64,000 nucleotides of DNA. It comes from JACMLD01 sp044223995. GTDB lineage: Bacteria > Bacteroidota > Bacteroidia > Chitinophagales > Chitinophagaceae. The first letter of the stretch is position 1. Each line of letters opens with the position of its first letter. Below the pieces are notes generated by a model that did no database searches, was not told where the DNA came from, and was given only the letters and a program-made list of their open reading frames with translations. Below, piece by piece: positions 60,265 to 64,000 of this stretch. The position numbers were made by a program, and so were the translations under genes. Location of the stretch: the NCBI GenBank assembly GCA_044223995.1, contig JBGALE010000001.1:806001-870000 (forward strand). Reading direction: 5' to 3'.

Positions 60265-60281
60265 AGTAAATTTAATTTACT
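60265..60281. promoter_or_regulatory. Exact 17-base palindrome, candidate HxlR operator
   Basis: AGTAAATTTAATTTACT is a perfect palindrome around a central T, about 45 bases before the oxidoreductase start and between the divergent genes. Its AGTA/TACT ends resemble the site at 19348-19363. Confidence 0.5.
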
Positions 60282-60325
60282 GATTGCAGCAACAAACAAA
60301 CACAAACTTTTAAAAATAATACAAA

Positions 60326-61018
60326 ATGAAAATCGCAATCTTAGGAACAGGTACCGTTGGTCAAACCTTTGCTTCCAAACTCAGTTCACTCGGGCATGAT
60401 GTTATCATGGGCACCCGTAACGTAGCAGAAAAATTAGCAAGTATTGCTAAAGACGGTTATGGTAATCCGCCATTCGCCGAATGGCACAAAGCAAACAGTA
60501 ACATTAAACTGGGAGCCTTTGCAGAAGCTGCGGCTTTTGGTGAAATGATTTTAAACGCAACGCAAGGCGCTAATACCATTAACGCACTTACATTGGCCGA
60601 TGCAAAAAATTTGAATGGAAAAATTGTAATAGACGTTGCCAACCCACTTGATTTCAGTAAAGGAATGCCGCCAAGTCTTATTCCTGAATTATCTAATACA
60701 CATTCATTGGGTGAAGAAATTCAGAAAAAATTTCCTGCTGCAAAAGTAGTGAAAACATTAAACACCATGTGGTGCGGACTGATGGTGAATCCGGCCATGA
60801 TTGGCGGCGGCGACCATACGGCATTTATTTGCGGCAATGATGCGGATGCAAAAGGAAAAGTAAATCTGCTGATGAATGAATTTGGCTGGAAGAATGAAAA
60901 CATTCTTGACCTCGGCGATATCAGCGCAGCAAGAGGAACGGAAGCTGTGCTGCCTGTTTGGCTGCGGATTTGGGGTGCAACTCAAAACGGGGCATTTAAT
61001 TTTAAAATAGTGAGCTAA
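60326..61018 (+). CDS. NADPH-dependent F420-reductase-like oxidoreductase
   Basis: A 230-residue protein starting MKIAILGTGTVGQTFASKL, followed by GHDVIMGTRN, which is the NADP-binding part of the F420-dependent NADP oxidoreductase (NpdG-like) fold. DVANPLDFSKGMPPSL and VKTLNTMWCG follow. In organisms without F420 such proteins are reductases for unknown substrates. The likely repressor is the divergent HxlR. Confidence 0.8.
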   Translation: MKIAILGTGTVGQTFASKLSSLGHDVIMGTRNVAEKLASIAKDGYGNPPFAEWHKANSNIKLGAFAEAAAFGEMILNATQGANTINALTLADAKNLNGKIVIDVANPLDFSKGMPPSLIPELSNTHSLGEEIQKKFPAAKVVKTLNTMWCGLMVNPAMIGGGDHTAFICGNDADAKGKVNLLMNEFGWKNENILDLGDISAARGTEAVLPVWLRIWGATQNGAFNFKIVS

Positions 61019-61020
61019 AA

Positions 61021-61275
61021 ATGAACTGGATACTTTCAGTTCATTGGGTATTATTCAGTGCCGTGTGGTATTTCGGAAACGGAATACTGCACGACCTGTT
61101 TGTACTTCTTCGTCAAAAAGGGAAGTATGACAGGGAACTCCTGCGCCTGTTAATGGACGGGCACGTTTTGATACTTTCAGGTGCGGTTGTTTTCGTTTGT
61201 TACCTGATGCTGTTAAATGGGACGAAAGATGCTTCCTGCAATCATGCGTTGGTATTACAAAGATTTTTGAGATAG
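61021..61275 (+). CDS. Small membrane protein, possibly truncated
   Basis: An 84-residue protein with two predicted membrane segments (about 5-25 and 48-66) and NWILSVHWVLFSAVWYFGNG at the start, which I associate with four-helix membrane proteins of about 145 residues. The C-terminal GTKDASCNHALVLQRFLR is not hydrophobic, so a frameshift or truncation is likely. It starts 2 bases after the oxidoreductase gene, so they form an operon. Confidence 0.45.
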   Translation: MNWILSVHWVLFSAVWYFGNGILHDLFVLLRQKGKYDRELLRLLMDGHVLILSGAVVFVCYLMLLNGTKDASCNHALVLQRFLR

Positions 61276-61338
61276 GTACGACTAATATCCTTCCTCAAGG
61301 ATTTTTACAAGCCTCTGCCTGTTTGTTATATTTGTAAA

Positions 61339-63027
61339 TTACTGTTTTCCCATTTTTTTGATCAGCTTTCTTCCATGTACCATAATTTTTTGTGTACGTT
61401 TCGGAGAATCGTAATTATGTTCTTTCTGCTTTTGATCGCTGTAATAATTCAGAATGGCTGTTGTAGTAATTACGCCTATTGGTTGCCTGCTCTTTTTGTT
61501 ATCTAAAACCAGTAATGTATCCAGTTTATATTTACCCATCATTTCGGCAGCGAAACCAGCATCATCACTTGCGTAAACATAATGCAGGTTTCCTATGCCC
61601 GAAGGTATGGCCGTTACCAATTGCGCTACGTTGATTGTTTGCAATACATCCGGCTCATACGAATCCGGCGTCTTCACTCCCCTGCGTTTAATTTTTTCGG
61701 TCATAATACTTCCTTTCATAAAGAAAAATGAAACGAAATATGCTGATGCACAAGCTCCCAACAACGGCAACAACCCATTTATCTCCCCTGTTGTTTCCAA
61801 TGCAAATACAACAGATGTAAGAAATGCCCTTGATGCTCCCGCAAACATAGCTGCCATGCCAATTAATGCAGTCGTTTGCAGATTAATATCCGCTGAAGGA
61901 AATACATACAATATTAGTGTGCCCAGCAGTACACCTAATGCGCCACCTATAGTAAATAAAGGCGCCAACGTACCACCCGAAGTGCCGCTGCCAAGTGAAA
62001 TAACCCATGATATATATTTGAGAAAACAAAGCGATAATAACATACTCAAAGGAAGATTTCCTTTGAGCAAATCCTGAATATTATCATACCCAACACCCAT
62101 TGTCCGAGGGGCAAAATATCCTGTTAAACCAACAGCAATAGCTCCAATTGCAGGCCACCACATCCAGTGAACAGGTAATTTTTCAAACAGATCTTCCACT
62201 GCATACACTGATCGGGAAACAAATGAGGCAATTACACCAATAAGTGCGCCTATTAATAAATAAATAATCAATGCACTATTTGAAGAAACCGGTATTGCAG
62301 GCATTGCAAATACCGGGCTGGATTCAAATAAAAAAATATGCATGCCCGCCCCGGTGATACATCCCAATGCAACAGGAATAATGGATCGTGGTGAAAATTC
62401 GAATAACAATAATTCTATTGCAAGCAAAATTGCGGCAAGTGGACTACCAAATATCGCAGCCATACCTGCGCAGGCACCTGCAGCCAATATTATCTTGCGT
62501 TCTCCGGGTGAAATATGCATTGCCTGGCCTGTTAAAGAACCCAATGCACCACCCGTGGCAATGATTGGCCCTTCGGCTCCAAAGGGACCACCAGTTCCTA
62601 TTGATATAGCGGTAGATAAGGGTTTTAAAAAAGTAATGATTGGAGGAATTTTACTGTCCTCTAAAATAATTTTTTCCATAGCTTCAGGAATTCCATGTCC
62701 TCTTATAGCTTTTGAACCATACCTCGCCAGTAAGCCTACCAGGATGCTTCCGGCTATGGGGATAAAAATAACAAACCATCCTAAATGATTGCCTGCAGGA
62801 GAAGATAGTGCCAGTGAAAATCTCCCATAAAAAGCAAAATTCGTAATCAATGCAATAAGTGAAACCAGCAGTTTTGCAAGAAACCCAATAAGAATTGCAT
62901 TTATAATTGCCTGAAGTCCCAGGTAGAAAACCCTTTTGTTTACCGGCGACCTTCTGAATACTTCTTTTTTTCTGAATAGCTGACTTAAGGATGGTGAAAC
63001 GGGGGTGCTTTCATCAATTCTTGACAT
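61339..63027 (-). CDS. ClC-family chloride channel or transporter with CBS-like C-terminus
   Basis: A 562-residue membrane protein with the ClC signatures: GHGIPE (110-115; usually GSGIPE), GAEGP with gating Glu152, and GSGTSGGTLAP later. The C-terminal cytoplasmic part (about 440-562) contains a CBS-like region (LDTLLVLDNKKSRQPIGV). It is divergent from an FNR-like regulator at 63139, which may control it. Chloride/proton exchange and acid tolerance are likely roles. Confidence 0.85.
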   Translation of the reverse strand: MSRIDESTPVSPSLSQLFRKKEVFRRSPVNKRVFYLGLQAIINAILIGFLAKLLVSLIALITNFAFYGRFSLALSSPAGNHLGWFVIFIPIAGSILVGLLARYGSKAIRGHGIPEAMEKIILEDSKIPPIITFLKPLSTAISIGTGGPFGAEGPIIATGGALGSLTGQAMHISPGERKIILAAGACAGMAAIFGSPLAAILLAIELLLFEFSPRSIIPVALGCITGAGMHIFLFESSPVFAMPAIPVSSNSALIIYLLIGALIGVIASFVSRSVYAVEDLFEKLPVHWMWWPAIGAIAVGLTGYFAPRTMGVGYDNIQDLLKGNLPLSMLLSLCFLKYISWVISLGSGTSGGTLAPLFTIGGALGVLLGTLILYVFPSADINLQTTALIGMAAMFAGASRAFLTSVVFALETTGEINGLLPLLGACASAYFVSFFFMKGSIMTEKIKRRGVKTPDSYEPDVLQTINVAQLVTAIPSGIGNLHYVYASDDAGFAAEMMGKYKLDTLLVLDNKKSRQPIGVITTTAILNYYSDQKQKEHNYDSPKRTQKIMVHGRKLIKKMGKQ

Positions 63028-63138
63028 AGCGTAAAAATCTGTTTAAGCAAAAGTATTGCATATACAATATTTTACCTAACTTTATGGTAATTATTACTAT
63101 GTTAAATATTAATAAAGCAAGGTTTTAAAATTTACGCA

Positions 63139-63825
63139 ATGAAGGACGATTCCTGTGATTTAAGCAGTTGTTTTTTGTGCACAAACTGTATTCCCGAATG
63201 GAAAGATGTGATCGCTGCCAGGAAGAAAACAATATCTTTTAAAAAAGGAGAATTGATATTCAAAGAAGGGGATAAGGTAAATGGCATCTACTTTCTTTAT
63301 TCAGGTGCTGCAAAAGTGCACAAACAGTGGGTAGATCAAAAAGAACTGATTATTCGTTTTACCAGGGCAGGTGATATACTCGGGCATCGTGGTTTAGGTG
63401 CCGGCGAACTATATCCTGTTTCGGCTACTGCTTTGGCTGAATCAAAAGCCTGCTTCATAACAAACAGTTTCCTGGAAACAACACTCAGGGCCGATCATGC
63501 TTTCACCTACCGGTTGATGCAATTTTATTCCGCTGAACTGCAAAAAGCCGAAATGCGTATGCGCAATCTTGCCTTAATGGAAGTTAAGGGCAGGATATCA
63601 GAAACATTATTGGAACTACTGGAGATATTCGGTAAAAACAAAGACCATTACATTACAGTACCCATTACACGGCAGGATATTGCAGCTTACTCGGGAACCA
63701 CCTATGAAACTGTTTTTAAATTTTTAAAAAGTCTAATTACTTCCAAGATAATAAGTGTCTCAGGTAAAAGCATCAGAATTAATGATGAAAATAAACTCCG
63801 GAAGATTGTGAAAAATACGAAGTGA
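63139..63825 (+). CDS. Crp/Fnr-family regulator with N-terminal cysteine cluster
   Basis: A 228-residue regulator with a cyclic-nucleotide-binding fold (about 25-140) and a C-terminal winged helix (ITRQDIAAYSGTTYETVFKFL). Four cysteines near the N-terminus (Cys6, Cys11, Cys14, Cys17; CX4CX2CX2C) suggest an Fe-S cluster, as in FNR. It is divergent from the ClC gene and the next gene starts 34 bases after it. Confidence 0.8.
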   Translation: MKDDSCDLSSCFLCTNCIPEWKDVIAARKKTISFKKGELIFKEGDKVNGIYFLYSGAAKVHKQWVDQKELIIRFTRAGDILGHRGLGAGELYPVSATALAESKACFITNSFLETTLRADHAFTYRLMQFYSAELQKAEMRMRNLALMEVKGRISETLLELLEIFGKNKDHYITVPITRQDIAAYSGTTYETVFKFLKSLITSKIISVSGKSIRINDENKLRKIVKNTK

Positions 63826-63859
63826 CATATTTGGTACCAGTTCTTAAAAATTATTAACT

Positions 63860-64000
63860 ATGAAACATTACACGGATTTGAATGAAAAAGAAAAAAATCA
63901 ATTATTAAAATTCCCCGCTTATATATCATTACTGGCCTCAACCGCCGATGACGGAATAGATGAACAGGAAAAGAAAAAGGCTGTTGAGCTTACTCATATA
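63860..64000 (+). CDS. Hypothetical protein (partial, runs off right edge)
   Basis: An ATG at 63860 opens MKHYTDLNEKEKNQLLKF and an open frame of 47 codons with no stop before the end. It continues PAYISLLASTADDGIDEQ, a helical start that suits a TerB-like or small cytoplasmic protein. Not enough is visible to identify it. It lies 34 bases after the FNR-like gene and is probably co-transcribed. Confidence 0.5.
   Translation, partial: MKHYTDLNEKEKNQLLKFPAYISLLASTADDGIDEQEKKKAVELTHI

Noticed and set aside
1..64000. CRISPR arrays, tRNA or rRNA genes
   Set aside because: No regularly spaced direct repeats, cloverleaf-like segments or rRNA signatures were seen by eye.

Overview
The window looks like part of a Bacteroidota chromosome, most likely a Chitinophagaceae-like lineage. 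It is AT-rich. It carries a DUF4134 (TraE) conjugation protein, a TonB-dependent receptor with a carboxypeptidase-regulatory-like N-terminus, DUF2024 and DUF4304 proteins, and repeated TAnnTTTG-type -7 promoter boxes. There are no rRNA or tRNA genes, CRISPR arrays or complete insertion sequences that I can see. The lineage is an inference from gene content.

Layout. (1) 1-7.5 kb: a partial DUF4304 gene on the minus strand, then a relic of a conjugative element on the plus strand: a membrane-anchored protein, TraE, a small helper-like protein and a 1835-residue methyltransferase-helicase fusion of the DarB-like antirestriction type. No relaxase, coupling protein or integrase is present. (2) 7.5-20.6 kb: small detoxification modules in which a regulator (AraC, HxlR, ArsR) sits next to one or two oxidoreductases or hydrolases. 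(3) 20.6-31.5 kb: minus-strand genes that look like gene cassettes (GrpB, CPBP protease, alpha/beta hydrolase, nitrilase-like, DUF7010-like, serine hydrolase; a degenerate SDR at 14.9 kb also belongs). Each has its own matched inverted repeat or imperfect palindrome at its ends, and several have a shared promoter-bearing leader in front. Ordinary genes lie between them (nitronate monooxygenase, heme-binding GlcG-like protein, AraC-alkyltransferase fusion, ATP-grasp, isochorismatase-like and metallo-beta-lactamase-like proteins). (4) 31.6-42.8 kb: mostly minus-strand operons: ATP-grasp/SMR/carboxymuconolactone decarboxylase; a protoglobin operon with an unlisted 36-residue membrane protein, DUF2024 and a four-cysteine MarR; and DoxX/cupin/VOC/MarR/AraC/SnoaL-monooxygenase. 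(5) 43-56 kb: a LysR gene opposite a decayed isochorismatase gene, peptidases, an AraC regulator, a nucleotidyltransferase, a TonB-dependent receptor preceded by a lipoprotein, RidA, an HD hydrolase and a FeeM/autoinducer-synthase-like acyltransferase. (6) 56-64 kb: a lipoprotein, a DUF1624-like acyltransferase, a frameshifted serine hydrolase, a further HxlR-oxidoreductase pair, a ClC channel facing an FNR-like regulator, and a partial gene at the right edge.

How it works together. Much of the window reads as an accessory stress and detoxification region. Four HxlR repressors (three with an N-terminal cysteine suited to sensing electrophiles) sit beside NAD(P)-binding proteins or a membrane protein. 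Quinone reductase, nitronate monooxygenase, VOC, DoxX and ABM-type monooxygenases fit the same theme. Several genes are decaying (GrpB nonsense codon, isochorismatase frameshifts, serine hydrolase frameshift), as expected for accessory DNA. The strongest candidate for something undescribed is the set of same-strand single-gene units with a common leader, individually matched inverted ends and imperfect-palindrome junctions. They resemble integron cassettes, but no integrase is in view.
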